From Harmothoe impar (taxonomy: Eukaryota > Annelida > Polychaeta > Phyllodocida > Polynoidae): DNA of 64,000 nt. The notes beneath the pieces are model-generated. The model made no database searches. It was not told the origin of the DNA and was given only the letters and a program-made list of their open reading frames with translations. How positions within the stretch are numbered: position 1 is the stretch's first letter; each line of letters opens with the position of its first letter. The stretch is taken from positions 44,437,152 to 44,501,151 of the forward strand of contig OX381720.1 in the NCBI GenBank assembly GCA_947462335.1. Reading direction: 5' to 3'. This document shows positions 23,701 through 35,700 of the stretch, in pieces. The position numbers and the translations under genes are program-made.

Positions 23701-26700
23701 AGCTATTGATTCCCAGTCCAAGGTCACTGCAAGCACTAGCCTACTGAGCAGTGAACAAGCACAAGACCATGACACAACACCCAATGTAGAAGCAGCACCA
23801 GTGTCTACCCACAGCGCTGAAGACAGTGACGATAAGCACATCTCCAGTTCTACCTTGGTGTCCTCTGATGTACTGACAATGGCAGAGGAATCTAAGGCGG
23901 ATATTGTAAGTTCCAGGACAGAGCGAAAAAGTGCACCATATGTGTGTGTTTTGTCTCAGCTAGAGGAAGATGAAAACCTGTCTTCCACTTCCAGTATGGA
24001 CTATATGATAGGTGCACCTAGTGGCACAAAAAGGGACAGCTCAGGTATGACCCTATCTTCAATAGCAGCATCAGGTGCTGAGGGTAATCCAGTGCCAAAA
24101 CCTGAAGTCTCAACACCAAAGGACATTCTGGATGACTTAGACCTTGAAGTGAAAGACTTTGTCTCAGGTCATGAATCTAAACGTAGGAAATCCTCGCGAA
24201 GACGGTCGCAGCAAGTCTTTAGTCTCCCAGTATTGACAGCCGAACCAAGTCCAGAAGTTGTCGCTACATCCAGTCAAGAGGAAGGTTGGTTGAACAATTC
24301 AATGCTTTCAGTCAGGGCCCATATTATGTGATGATCACATACAATTAGAAGTAGCTTTGATACAAGTGCCGGCCCCATGTGATATAAAAAGTTTGGGACA
24401 ATTTTTGTCTGAAAGGGGATATTTATTTACTGGCTTGAAACAAGACTATCTATCACAGTATAATATATAAGAAATGACCCCACATCTGGCATTGCGGTCA
24501 TAGCTCAATTATTGTAACTTTATGCATATTTCAATATCACAGAAACCAGGATAACACAAGACACCACGCCCTCTGTGTGTATCATCAATGACAAGAAGCG
24601 TGGTGCCCGAGGCCGCCGTAAGAGGCCTGCAGTAGTGACTACAACATCCCCTGTGGAGGACTGGACCACACTGTCACCAGCAGATTCCCCACTTTCTGAT
24701 CAAGTTACAGGTATGTTGTATGAACTCAATCTCCTACTCTGTGTAGCTAAGCGTGCGTCTTAAAAAGAGTATACCGTATTCGACGTAATAAGCGCCCTGG
24801 GCACTTATAAAATTATTTTGCATGACGTTTTAGTACTTAAGAGTTTAATTGTCTCAAAAACGGTGAAACCTGAGCCTTTGTCTTAATCTAAGAATGGCCC
24901 AAAAAGGGGGGGGGGGCGCTTATTACGTTGAATACGGTAACTACATTAACCTTGAATGTATTACTCGTAACACTCCCCAATAGTACCTGATTTCTGTGGA
25001 TAAGTACTGTACTCTACAGTAGTGGCAGTTTTCCTACTGTTTTAAGAATTCCTCGATTTTCTTTAATATTAAATTACAATTTGTATTAATTCTTTACATA
25101 GAACTAACAAAACAACAAACGTTTAGTAGATTACCTACGATAGCACACTGTCGAAAGTGACCAGTCTGAAACACTGAATACAGAATATGCCGAATACATG
25201 TGTTTCTATATCATTATGACAGTCATATAAGACCGTTTCTAGATTTAAGAATGCCATTCGTGTTTACCCATCGCAGAGAATTCAGCACCAGACACTGATG
25301 TCAGTGACAATAGTTCACATAGTGGTGACAGGAGGTCACCCGCTACAACTGCAGCGCCATGTGTTGAGACCTCTTCCACATCTACAGAAGTCACTGACCG
25401 CGCACAAATAGGTACTTGAGGCTTCATTTTTTTAATTGAGAAGACCCGCTATCTGCCCCATATCCACTTGCTTGTATGTGGGGATGGAGACTACATTAAT
25501 GATGATATCTGAATCGTAGAAAAAAATGCAGCGCAATTATACAATTATAGATCCACCTATATCGAAAAGTTCCCTGTCGCTGTCAACAAAAGTTGACTTT
25601 GCGACACAGGAGAATCGCAGGTACCAGCGGATCACTTCCGTTCGCGCATGCGTCAAGGTTGGACGCTTCTGGAAGCAAGCAGCGACAATATGGTGAGTTT
25701 TTCATAGTTTTTGACAGCATTCAACCTTATTGTCGCATATATTTGTTATATTTGTCGCTATTGAAGCCTTGGGAGACTTTTTGTCGCACAGGAGGACTAA
25801 TTTTGCGAGTTTTAGCGCTAAAACGAAGCCAATGGGGCAAATTCACCTAATATCGCCCATCGGCGTGGTTGTTATCCGTTTGGCGCTGACTTGCACTATC
25901 CCAAAGAGTCTCCTAGAGCTTCTAATTGCGTTTTATTGGAAGCAACAGGGTGTATTGGTCAACTCAAGAGGATTGTCGTCCAAATTTAGCTTCAATAAAA
26001 TTTGTCGTCCAAAAATTGGCTAAAATTTAAGGATTTGTCATCCTGTCAAGTCAGCTGTCAACTAGTGACACTGACACTACTGGATGATTTTAACTTCAAA
26101 ACTCAGGCCAATACACCTATTTGCTTATACTATAGAAGAGAAAGGTGTTCACCTTTCACTTCCAACTGTTTTGATTTTTGGATTCACTTGGGCTTTTTCA
26201 TGCTTCTGTCTGTAAGGGGTGAACCTTAATGGCTCTGCTATTGCATCCTGATGGATATTCAGGCAACCAGACAAGGTGACAACTCATTACTTTCAAGCAG
26301 AATTAGCTTTAACCTGTATGTGGACTAGAAAGTTACCAAGACACATACCTTATGCCCAAATTTTTTACAAATTTGGAGATTGACTGTTGAGCTTCTGTCT
26401 GTAAGGGGTGAACCTTAATGGCTCTGCTATGCATCCTGATGGATATTCTGGCAACCAGACAAGGTGACAACCCATTACTTTCAAGCAGATTTAGCTTTAA
26501 TCTGTATGTGGACTGGAAATTCACCAAGACAGATACCTTATGCCCAAATTTTCCACAAATTTGGAGAAATAGTTCTTAGACTATTTCACGGAACACCTTT
26601 TTTAGGTATGTGTTGGGTTGCCCTGTTTACACAAAAAGCCTAACCCAGTGCCATAGGGCAAGGTTACTAAGGCTTCTGCTATGATTTCTGATGAAATTGA

Positions 26701-29700
26701 GGCAGTTTTACTCCATATACCTTCACCTGTTTAGGTGACAGAAGAAATGTTGAGTGTGTACAGGGAAGTTATTTACACTAGCACCTTCTTACCAGGAAGG
26801 GTGCTACTGCTATGAGCAGTTGTTCCTCCGAGTGTTGTCAAGCCAAGCTGGTAGATGACTAAACTTGTAGATCCGCTGAGGTCTGTAGAGGAAGTGTATG
26901 TTAACAGTGACACTAAGAAAGCACCACCACTGTAGAGTATACAGGTGAGATGCTTCACTGATTATTTGTGTTTAATCAGTTTCACTCCCAGTCTTACTCA
27001 GGCCAAGTAGGTTGAGTAATTGTACTGGTTGACCACTTCTAGGTCATAGTGTGTCACCCCCTCTGTGAGATGCAGACTCTGCCGCTCTCAGCGTAAGACG
27101 CAGGCGTAGCCGCTCTCGTCGTGAGACGCAGGCGTTGCCGCTCTCGCCGTGAGACGCAGGCGTTGCCGCTCTCGCCGTGAGACGCAGGCGTTGCCGCTCT
27201 CGCCGTGAGACGCAGGCGTTGCCGCTCTCGCCGTGAGACGCAGGCGTTGCCGCTCTCGCCGTGAGACGCAGGCGTTGCCGCTCTCTTCCTGAGACGCAGG
27301 CGTTGCCGCTCTCGCCGTGAGACGCAGGCGTTGCCGCTCTCGTCGTGAGACGCAGGCGTTGCCGCTCTCGTCCTGAGACGCAGGCGTTGCCGCTCTCGCC
27401 GTGAGACGCAGGCGTTGCCGCTCTCGCCGTGAGACGCAGGCGTTGCCGCTCTCGCCCTGAGACGCAGGCGTTGCCGCTCTCGCCGAGAGACGCAGGCGTT
27501 GCAGCTCTCGCCGTGAGACGCAGGCGTTGCCGCTCTCGCCGTGAGACGCAGGCGTTGCCGCTCTCGTCCTGAGACGCAGGCGTTGCCGCTCTCGCCGTGA
27601 GACGCAGGCGTTGCCGCTCTCGCCGTGGGACGCAGGCGTTGCCGCTCTCGCCGTGGGACGCAGGCGTTGCCGCTCTCGCCGTGAGACGCAGGCGTTGCCG
27701 CTCTCGCCGTGGGACGCAGGCGTTGCCGCTCTCGCCGAGAGGCGCAGGCGTTGCCGCTCTCGCCGTGGGACGCAGGCGTTGCCGCTCTCGCCGTGGGACG
27801 CCGGCGTTGCCGCTCTCGCCCTGAGACGCAGGCGTTGCCGCTCTCGCCGTGAGACGCAGGCGCTGCCGCTGTAGTCGTGAGACGGAGGCGTTGCCGCTCT
27901 CGCCGTGAGAAGCAGGCGTTGCCGCTCTCATCACGAGACGCAGGCGTTGCCGCTGTCGTCGTGAGCCGCAGGCGTTGCCGCTCACGTCCTGAGACGCAGG
28001 CGCTGACGCTCTAGTCGGGAGACGCAGGCGCTGACGCTCTCGTCGGGAGACGCAGGCGCTGACGCTCTCGTCGGGAGACGCAGGCGCTGACGCTCTCGTC
28101 GGGAGACGCAGGCGCTGACGCTCTCGTCGGGAGACGCAGGCGCTGACGCTCTCGTCGGGAGACGCAGGCGCTGACGCTCTCGTCGGGAGACGCAGGCGCT
28201 GACGCTCTCGTCTGGAGACGCAGGCGCTGACGCTCTCGTCGGGAGACGCAGGCGCTGACGCTCTCGTCTGGAGACGCAGGCGCTGACGCTCTCGTCGGGA
28301 GACGCAGGCGCTGACGCTCTCGTCGGGAGACGCAGGCGCTGCCGCTCTCGCCCTGAGACGCAGATTCATGTGGGACTCAGGCTTCGCCGCTCCCGGTGTC
28401 ATACTTCTGATGTAGACGCAGTCACTCTAGTCCTAGGGACAGCCGCTGGCACTCTCGTAGTCTTACTCGGGCAAAGCAGGTCGAGTAATTGTACTGATTG
28501 GCCACTTCTAGGTCATAGAGAGTGTGTCAACCCCACTCGTGGCGAGACGCAGGCGTCGCCGCCTGTCGCTGTGAGACATAAGCGTTGATTACCGCTCTCG
28601 CTGTGAGACACAAGCGTTGGTTGTCGCTCTTGCTGTGAGACGCAGGCGTCGCAACTCTCCGTGTGAGACGCAGGCCTTGCTGTCTCCGTGTGTGAAGCAG
28701 GTGTTGCTACTCTCGCTGTGAGACGCAGGGCTTGCTGCTCTCCATGTGTGACATGCTCTCGCTGTGAGTGTGAGACAGGCGTTGCCGCTCTCTCTCTGAG
28801 AGGCAGATATTGCTGCTCTCGCTGTGAGTCGCATATGTTGCCACTCTCGCTGTGAGACTCAGGCGTTGCCGCTCTCGCTGTGAGATGCAGACGTTGCTGC
28901 TCTCGCTGTGAGACTCAGGTGTTGCCGCTCTCCGTGTGTGACACGCCCTCGGGGTGAGTCGCAGACATTGCCGCTCTCGCTGTGAGACTCAGGCGTTGCC
29001 GCTCTCGCTGTGAGACGCAGACATTGCTGTGAGACGGAGGGGCTGCCGATTTCGCTGTGAGACGCAAAGCTTTGCCGCTCTTGCTGTGAGACGCAGGCGT
29101 TGCCGCTCCCGCTGTAGATGCTGACGCCCCCGTAGATGCCCTGTAGACGCCCCCGTCGTAGGCGCAGGCGCTCTCGTCGTAGACGCAGGCGCTCTTGTCG
29201 AGGCAGGCGCTGGCGTCGTAGATGCAGACACAGGTGTCTCTTCGTAGACCCTTGTCGTAGACGATTATGCAGGCGCTCTCGACAGAGGAAGAAGATAGGG
29301 CTCGCTTCTTAGACACTGATGCTGGGGCTCTCATCGTAGATATATACGCAGACGCTGGCGCTCTCGTCATAGATGCTGGCGCTCTCGTTGCAGACGCCTG
29401 AGCTCTCTTTGGAGCTTTCGTCGTTGGGGTTCTGGTCGTAGGCACAGGGGCTCTCGTCGTAGGCGCAGGGGCTCTTGTTGCAGATGCTGATGCCGGCGTA
29501 CAGACTCGTCTTGAGACGCAGGCGTTGCTGCTCTCGTCGTGAGACGCAGGCGTTGCCGCTTTCGTCCTGAGACGCAGGCGTTGCCGCTCTCGTCCTGAGA
29601 ATCAGGCGTTGCCGCTTGTCGTGAGACGCAGGCGTTGCCGATCTCGTCGGGAGACGCAGGCGTTGCCGCTCTCGTCGGGAGACGCAGGCGTTGCCGCTGT

Positions 29701-32700
29701 CGTCGGGAGACGCAGGCGTTGCCGCTGTCGTCGGGAGACGCAGGCGTTGCCGCTGTCGTCGAGAGACGCAGGCGTTGCCGCTGTCGTCGTGAGGCGCAGG
29801 CGTTGCCGCTCTCGTCGGGAGACGCAGGCGTTGTCGCTGTCATCGTGAGACGCAGGCGTTGCCGCTGTCGTCGTGAGACGCAGGCGTTGCCGCTGTCGTC
29901 GGGAGACGCAGGCGTTGCCGCTGTCGTCGTTAGACGCAGGCGTTGCCGCTGTCGTCGTTAGACGCAGGCGTTGCCGCTGTCGTTGTGAGACGCAGGCGTT
30001 GCCGCTCACGTCCTGAGACGCAGGCGCTGCCGCTCTCGTCGGGAGAAGCAGGCGCTGCTGTTCTCGTCGGGGGACGCAGGCGCTGCCGCTCTCGTCGGGG
30101 GACGCAGGCGCTGCCGCTCTCGTCGGGGGACGCAGGCGCTGCCGCTCTTGCCCTGAGTGTCAGGCGTTGCCGCTCTTGTCCTGAGAGTCCTTGTCGCAAA
30201 TACTGGCACTCTTGTCGTAGACACAGAAGCTGGTGCTCTTGTCATAGACGCAGACAACTTTATTGGAGGCAACAGGGTGGATTGGTCAGTCAGAGGATTT
30301 CGACATCCGTTTTTGAATTTTGGTGGAATTGTCGTCCAAACAGATGATACTTATTTGATGTCATCACTGTTAATGCTGCTGTCGCCATTGACTTTGCAAA
30401 ACTGGATGATTTCTACTTCAAAATAAAGCAATACACCTATCTGCCTCCAATACTTACCGAGTAAGGGTGACTGGAGTAAACAAGTACTCTTTTGGGGGTT
30501 TTGAAGTTTACTCTAAGCTCTTGAGATAGAAACTGGTGCTCTCGGAGTAGATGTAGGTGCTGGGACTCTCGGAGATACTTGATGCTCCAGTCCTAGGAGA
30601 TGCTAATGCTTTTGTTGTTGGCACTGTCTTATTAGCTGCAGCTGCTAGCTGCTAATAGACATAAGCAGGATAGGGGTCTTGTCCGCAACAGGGTGTATTG
30701 GGTGATCTTACAATGGCCCTATGACTGTATCTGCGTGACGTATCAACAAATGACTATAACTAGTTGACGAAGGGACAATGAGTGTTTTAACGTTATAAAC
30801 TTCATTATGGCCAATACACCTATTTGCGGACATTATTAACGTTAACAGCTAGGCATTGTGTTATGGACACAACAAGTTGTCGTTCGTTTAGAAGATACGG
30901 CAAGCTGGCGCTCCGGCTATGAACAAAGCAGAAGACTTTCACTTCTCACTTGTTGACTTGGAGCTGCCATTCATGGGGTATGCTTAGCAGCAGGCACTCA
31001 TGATGATAGACATAATAGTAGGCACTCGTGTCATAGACATTATATGTTAGACGTATGGGTGAAGGTTAAACTCAATGCTCTCAAGCAGAATTGCAATTTA
31101 TTGCAATAAGCACTGGGGAATTTGTTGAAGGGAATTTCAACAAGGAGCACCAAGTAGAGTATCTGTTGGGCTGCCCTCTTAGACAAAAGCTTAACCCAGT
31201 GGCATGAAGGAAAAATTACTAAGGATGAGAGTGGGTACAGGAAGGTCTTTCACACTAAGGTTCCTGCTATGTTTTCTCATGAAATTCAGGCAGGTTACTA
31301 CATATACCTTCACTTGTTTAGGTGACAGAAGAGATATAACACCTTCTGGGACGTGCAGGTAGTGTTGGATATGTAACTGCGTTGGGGTCCAAACGAGCTA
31401 CTGTCTCTCCAGTACTTGGGGGTTAAACTAGTAGTGTTCATACTACTAGTTTCTGGCCAGGAGGGCCAGGTCATCCCTGCCCTGGATCTCTAGGGCTATA
31501 CTGTAGGGCTTAATGAAAACAGCACGCACTGGTGAGCCTCTGGAGGAACTGGTCCTGGAACCATTCCATGAGGAGGAACGCCTCTGTGTTGTCTGTACCC
31601 TGAAGTGCTACCTGTTACCTATTAGCATTATAACTGCTACTATATCTCATATAAGTTACATACTGGGAGCAATATTATGCTCATGCCTCCACCGAGTATG
31701 GTGCTAGATAAAACTACTAGTTTATTTTGTTGGCCACTGCAAGAGCCACTCCGTTACCTGTTATGATCTGACTTTTGTCAGGATTAATAAATACTGTCTA
31801 ATTATCACCTATGTACCGAGTCACAGTGTTCTGTGGGACAGGGATAATTGATGAATGAAATTGGAAATTTCTAATAGTTGCCCCGAGTCGCTAGGGGTGA
31901 ACGCAGTGGATTGACTGCACTTTAAAATCTCCTGTGTCGCAAAGTCAACTTTTGTTGACAGCGACAGGGAATATAAAATTAATCGAGCACTTACCTTAGG
32001 TTAGTGTGAAGATTAATTGTTGTTCCCTGAGCAGACAACAAAAGTTGTCTGCAGCGTACACAGGCCCACCCTACCTACCCTAGATGGAATTGGGGGTTTT
32101 AACTGGGCCAATACCAATCTACAACAAAACTGAAGACATAGACAAAGAAGGGTTTTTTTTCCTGTGTACTTTTCAATTTACAGAAAATCCACTGCTCGCT
32201 TGCTCCGGAAGTGATCCGCTGGTACCTGCGATTCTCCTGTGTACGCTGCAGACAACTTTTGTTGTCTGCTCAGGGAACAACAATTAATCTTCACACTAAC
32301 CTAAGGTAAGTGCTCGATTAATTTTATATTACCCATATTTAACCTAAAGATCAATGATAAAAGAATAAATATGTATGAGTTTACATTAATGCATAGATCT
32401 GCATCAATAGTGATTTTTTTAAAAATTGAAAAACGTGTCTTTTATTGAAAAGAATGAAAATACATCAACTTGTTTTTGTAACAAGCTCACTCTAGTATTT
32501 TAGTAGCCAAAATGTCATCTCACAGATTGCCCATAATCTCATTTCTGCTCTAGATGCTGCAGCATCAGACATCATTACGCCCGCTGTATGTCTGATAGAT
32601 GACCGTAATTCACGACGACGTAGGAAGAAGTCTCCAGTCACAGCAACATCGCCACAAGACGAGGGCATACCTCTGCCATCGGAAGATGTCATCCAACAAC

Positions 32701-35700
32701 TGGAAGGTACAGAGGAAACGCTACTTTTCACAATACATGTACAAATGGTTTTATAGGTTACAAGTTCACTTGAATATTATAGAAGCCAAGATGTAGTCTC
32801 TGTTCTCTGTGCTATAAGAAGATGTGAGCCAACAAACCGCTACAAATTCCATTTCTTAGTCCTGTGAGAAACAAATGGCTATGTTTCACAATACAACTTG
32901 TTTGATGAGGTGACGAGTTCACATTAGTACTTTAGAAGCCAAAGTATAGTCTCAATGATTGCAAAAAATCCCATCTCTTTTCCAGATACTGCCGTATCAA
33001 ACATTACTACGCCCGCTGTATGTCTGATAGATGACCGTAATTCACGACGACGTAGAAAGAAGTCACCCGTCACAGCAGCATCGCCACAAGACGAGTGCAT
33101 ACCTCTGCCATTGGAAGATGTCAGCCTACAACCAGAAGGTACAGAAAAATTGCTATGTTTCACAATACATCTTGTATTATAGGGCTACAAATTTACTTTA
33201 GTTCTTTAGAAGCCGCATCATACTCTCAATGATTGTTGATATCATTTCTGCTCCAGGTGCTGTTGTATCGGACATAACCACACCACCTGCATGTCTGATA
33301 GATGACCGTAATTCACAACAGCATAGCCTTAAAAAAAAGTCGCCAGTCACGGCGGTATCGCCACAAGACAACTCAATAACTCCCCCATCGGAAATTGTCA
33401 GGCAACAACCAGAAGGTACTTGAGAGAGATTGCTGTGTTTCACGATACTTAAGATAGCTTTAAGAACTGGTAAATATGATAATTCCGTATCCAAGATGCA
33501 TGTTTTTATCTGAGGCTCAACATAATTTAATAATATAAAAATGCTTAATTTTACAGCCCAAAACGAGTCGGGGCCTACAGTGTGTATTAGCAGTGGGCGA
33601 GGTTCACGTGGCCGGCGCAGGAAGGCAGCGGCTGATTCTCCCACATCAGATGTCTCCACGTCAGGGTCACCTGAGGACATTGGGCACGCTACTCAATGGG
33701 AACAAAACACAGGTACCTACTCAGCAAGGCTACAAAGGCTTTTTTAAAACTATTTTAGAATCTCATTTGACTCGCACTCACTTGTGAAACCAATATAATA
33801 GAGGTTAGAAGTTAGTATCTGTGACTTTGTCACTGTTTCCATTTCCAAGTCATTTGGGAATTGGGATCATTTCCATATGTAGGCATCGTTATTTTGAAGG
33901 GAGAATATATCATAAAACGCTATTTGACATGTTAAGCGTGAACATAAGCGTACTGCTTTCAATACACGTCCTATAATTTATACAAGAAAGTTGTCTATGT
34001 TTGTTATTTCCTCTTAGATGATGCATCGTCAGTATGTCTGATCAACGACGCTCCAAGGGGAAGCCACAAGAAGAGACGGAAACGAGGAGGAGATACCCCG
34101 TCACCGGATGTCCCAGTGCAGAGTGCAAGCGGTGAGGACTGTGCACCTGGTAAGAGCCCTCTAATTGTTGAGAATCATGCATTGTCTTTGACTTGTGTCT
34201 CCCCTATAGCAACCCAATATTATGAATAGTTTTAGTTTAAAATGATGTGAAACACAGAAGTCATATAATTGATAAAATGTGACGGACACCATCTGAACTG
34301 ATAGCTCAGATTGATCAATTTCAAGTTAATAATAAATTTGGTAACATGATATATGATGACTACAATATATAAACTCTTTGCTACAGTTTCAGCATGTACT
34401 TCCAAAACCGCCCATCCAGCTGAGACCACGACAAACGGCTCGCCCGAGGTACCGGTAGATGAAATAACACCATGGGCCGTACCAGACACAACACCATTAC
34501 GCGGAGAACCCACGTTTAGTGAGTATACTTGTACAGACATGCATTCCATTATTTTGGTATTCATATTGACGTTTCCAGAATAATGTTAAACCTACCTCGA
34601 TTTAAACTCTCAGAAGTAATTGAATAATTCAGGAACTAATGCCCATTTCAAGGTTGCATCCGACTGTGAAAATGCATTTCAACACATAGATGTGGATATG
34701 TACAAAGAATCACTAAAATATTTATTGTCGTTATATCCGGTAATTAGCAAACTGTTTCTAAAAGATATGCTTTCCTTCCAGGTTTTACTGTGATAAAGGA
34801 AGTAAAAGATGAGGAAGATTCTGTCGACTTGAAGCGCAAAGTCAGCAAGAAGCGAAGAAGGCAAGCCGACCTGGGAAAGGGCATTGTTACTGAAGCATCC
34901 TCATCGGTAGTACCTCCTGGTATGTACATTGGCATACAAATTGCATACATAATTCATCAAGCGATTTCATCAAGGCTACTGTAACTGGTTACAGAAATAA
35001 TGAAATTATTCCAAAATAAATTTATTGTTATTCCTAATCTAATTTCTAATGAGTCCTTCAGTAAATATTAAATGAACGTACATGACTCCAAACTTGTTCC
35101 TTAAGGCCATACCCAACATAAATGTAAGTCAATGGATTTGACTTTTCAAAAAATGGTGCGAGTGAGCAAAAGAAAAATGTTGTCAATGGATTTTGTGGGT
35201 GAAAAAGTGGAGTGAGCGACAATTTTTTCTTCTTTTTTTTTTTACTCAGCCTCCAACAAAAGTTCTTAGTGGACCCCTAACATAGAATTCTTTGGTTAAT
35301 CTGGAAGGAAAATTGCGGGGGGAGGGAAGTAAAAGAAGGAGGCTAGCGAAATCCATTGACAATTTTTTTTTTCAAATAAAAAATAAGTCAATTTCCGAAA
35401 ATAAGGTGCGCAAAATGCATTGACCATCTTTTATTTGGACTGGCCTTAGTTGTGGATAAATAATGATACGTCAGATGCCGTATGGTGATTTTAAATAGAT
35501 ATTATTGGTCTTTCAGAGATTGTCCAACAACCGGAGCTGCCGGTACTAGAAGAAGATAAACACCCAGTTATAAATCAAGAAGAAGCCCAAGCAAGTCAGT
35601 CCCAGCAAGATGAGCTAATGTTAGATGATATTGACTTTGGCGAAAGTTTCCCAACAATAGAAAAACCAAAAAAGCAGCAGAAGCGGCGTAGAAGGTCGGC

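Larger units (their letters stand above)
25570..31971. mobile_element. 6.4-kb TIR element (E1) in intron 4, absent from the other copy
   Basis: About 43 bases at the left (TTCCCTGTCGCTGTCAACAA onward to cacaggaga) are repeated perfectly, inverted, ending at 31971. Each end folds on itself: GTCAACaaaaGTTGAC sits inside a CCTGTCGC/GCGACACAGG stem. The interior holds three small MITEs, duplicated single-copy blocks and the 28-bp minisatellite. No transposase ORF is visible, so it looks non-autonomous. The homologous copy runs straight across (62010/62011) without it. Confidence 0.8.

Noticed and set aside
24285..24331. Read-through end of exon 2 (GWLNNSMLSVRAHIM) as the true C-terminus
   Set aside because: A GT donor at 24285 joins in phase to exon 3, whose modules continue in frame to the Tantalus domain; a short retained-intron isoform remains possible.
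27044..28402. 452-residue minus-strand ORF of RQRLRL/ATPAS repeats, with further ORFs at 28915-30272 on both strands
   Set aside because: Pure translation of the 28-bp minisatellite, open in several frames on both strands; no splice sites, domains or codon signal.
27070..30190. CRISPR-like regular repeat array
   Set aside because: Units are contiguous with no unique spacers, the genome is eukaryotic and there are no cas genes; it is a minisatellite.
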